Shown here one piece after another: positions 62,801-64,000 of a stretch of DNA of 64,000 nucleotides. Where the stretch lies: NCBI GenBank assembly GCA_936432065.2, contig OW386285.2, positions 184,822,301-184,886,300 of the forward strand, given 5' to 3'. Position numbers and translations under genes: made by a program. Source of the stretch: Rutpela maculata (Eukaryota > Arthropoda > Insecta > Coleoptera > Cerambycidae). Position 1 is the first letter of the stretch. Each line of letters starts with the position of its first letter. A model generated the notes under the pieces. It saw nothing but the letters and a program-made list of their open reading frames with translations, was not told where the DNA came from and searched no databases.

Positions 62801-63770
62801 CAAATGTAAGGGACCAGTTGATAAAGAAAAAAATAATAATAACAAAATAAAATTTTGTTACGTAATGACTAGGCAAGACGCTAAAATTTACAGACAAATT
62901 TAATTAATTGCCTCTGCACACCCTTAATAAAATTGATCGGTAATTTACTACAAAATTTAAGCTACACTTAAAATTTTAAAGTTATCTGACTCTGAAAAAA
63001 ATTAGTAACAAAAAAATATCCCAATTTTACAAAATAGAAATTGTAAGTTTACTGCCTGGAATAAATTGATGTAGTGACAAAAACCTCTGCTAGCAAAATT
63101 TACTAAATGACTAAAAAATAGACTCACTATGACAAAGATTTAAAATGGTGCAGGGTTATAACGAAATATACATTAAAAATAAAACATTGAGCAAGAACAC
63201 ACGATATTTAAATACTTAATTAAATAGAAAACCACACGATATGCTACAACTTTTCTATGACACACGAACTTTACTTTACAGTACTTAAAAAATTATTAAA
63301 TCTAAAAATTTTACTTAGGCCTAAAATTACACGAAAAAACAGAGTGGCCAAGTAAATCTAATAAAAGAACGAATATGACAAGAAAAATTTTGAATAAAAT
63401 AGGACTTTAGGTTTCGACCAGTCTCTTTGATGCAAATTTTACTTTAACAAATTCTGCCTCATTAAACAAGCTAATCAAGTAAACTACAAACAAAATTAGG
63501 GAACACGTAGACCTAGCAGTAGGGGATCGTCCGTGCTAATATGAAAATTTCTAGATTATTCTCTACTAAATTACTAAACAAAATTCACTGACTATTTTCT
63601 ACCCAAGGCACAGCAATTAATAAAAATTTAAACAATGATGCTGGGTATGGAGGCTCAGAAACTTTTCAGACCACTGCCTACAGTCATGAACTAAACCCGC
63701 AAGATGAGTGAACACCTTTTACAAAGGTAACCATAGGTTAATCTAATTAAAGGGAAAAAAAGGTTCACTC
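62801..63770. other. anonymous non-coding DNA
   Basis: AT-rich, no supported gene or repeat. Probably intron or intergenic. Confidence 0.45.
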
Positions 63771-63772
63771 AC

Positions 63773-63891
63773 TTTGGGTAAATTCTCCGTAGAACGGTTC
63801 GATGAGCTGCATGCAGTTTAAAGTCCTTCCTGGAATCTTCGAGTATCGATGGCCAAGGTTCCGAGGTTCGCTTTCAGCACCACACTTTGCC
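63773..63891 (-). other. candidate internal exon on the minus strand
   Basis: Acceptor TTTTATTTTCTAG (63904-63892) and donor CAAA|GTGAGT (after 63773) bound 119 bp. One of the three frames stays open for 39 codons (AKCGAESEPRNLGHRYSKIP, then LNCMQLIEPFYGEF); the other two have stops. No homology recognised. Local G+C is higher than the surroundings. It could be coding or a leader exon of a minus-strand gene. Confidence 0.3.
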
Positions 63892-64000
63892 CTAGAAAAT
63901 AAAACCATGAGACAATCTGTTCGTAATAATTTCACAGCCTAATTCAGGCTCTCGAACAATTTTTACTCGCTACGGTTAGCCAAACATGTGCCTGCGATGT

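Overview
This is a eukaryotic, almost certainly insect, genomic window made mainly of transposable elements. The DNA is AT-rich. Almost every long reading frame is a retrotransposon protein, and the families are arthropod types: several Jockey-like LINEs, R4/Dong-like LINEs with a C-terminal CCHC plus restriction-like endonuclease, a BEL/Pao element, and a CsRn1-type Ty3/gypsy element primed by tRNA-Trp. Evidence for host genes is a handful of exons with splice signals. The clearest is one plus-strand exon (31553-31718) of a protein kinase N (PKN) C2-like domain. Two candidate first coding exons lie on the minus strand (564-640 and 55778-55856), both ending in phase 1 after a G. The window therefore looks like the TE-swollen introns of two overlapping or neighbouring host genes.

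Left part (1-12951). 1-5.7 kb is mostly anonymous DNA with two copies of a dispersed repeat, a candidate 5' exon, and a decayed gag-like remnant. 5.7-10.9 kb is a pile of LINE pieces: two R4-like C-terminal fragments, three Jockey-like 3' ends, and a 765-codon frame made by in-frame fusion of two truncated LINEs. A 72-77 bp duplication, a 0.54 kb fold-back and a TA-flanked inverted-repeat element (12237-12951) follow.

BEL/Pao (12983-21016, minus). It has 299-bp LTRs differing at one base and a 5-bp target duplication (GCTTG). The coding part has frameshifts, an apparent deletion between protease and RT, and a 2012-bp insertion flanked by TTAA inside the integrase.

Middle (21-42 kb). A Jockey-like LINE (23.4-26.0 kb, plus) abuts a two-ORF LINE (26.0-29.1 kb, minus), followed by an R4-like fragment at an ATT microsatellite. 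A hAT-type non-autonomous element (29776-30979, 8-bp duplication) carries a nested piggyBac-type MITE (30033-30394, TTAA). The PKN exon is followed by a 1.1 kb imperfect palindrome. Four minus-strand LINEs occupy 33.5-42.2 kb, one of them split by another inserted in its RT.

Right part (42.7-64 kb). A Jockey element landed in a tRNA-derived sequence: matching 13-15 bp duplications lie 9.7 kb apart (42721 and 52476). Its interior was replaced by later insertions: a LINE with an intact RT and an (ATT)n tail, then three R4/Dong-like copies in the same orientation, each joined at an (ATT)n tract, then a 313-bp heptamer/ATC satellite. After another LINE (52.6-53.9 kb) and a candidate host first exon comes an intact-looking CsRn1-type gypsy element (57778-62795). 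Its LTRs are identical by eye, it has a 5-bp duplication (AAGGG) and full gag and pol, and gag and pol share a frame separated by one UGA. This is the element most likely to be active or very recently active.
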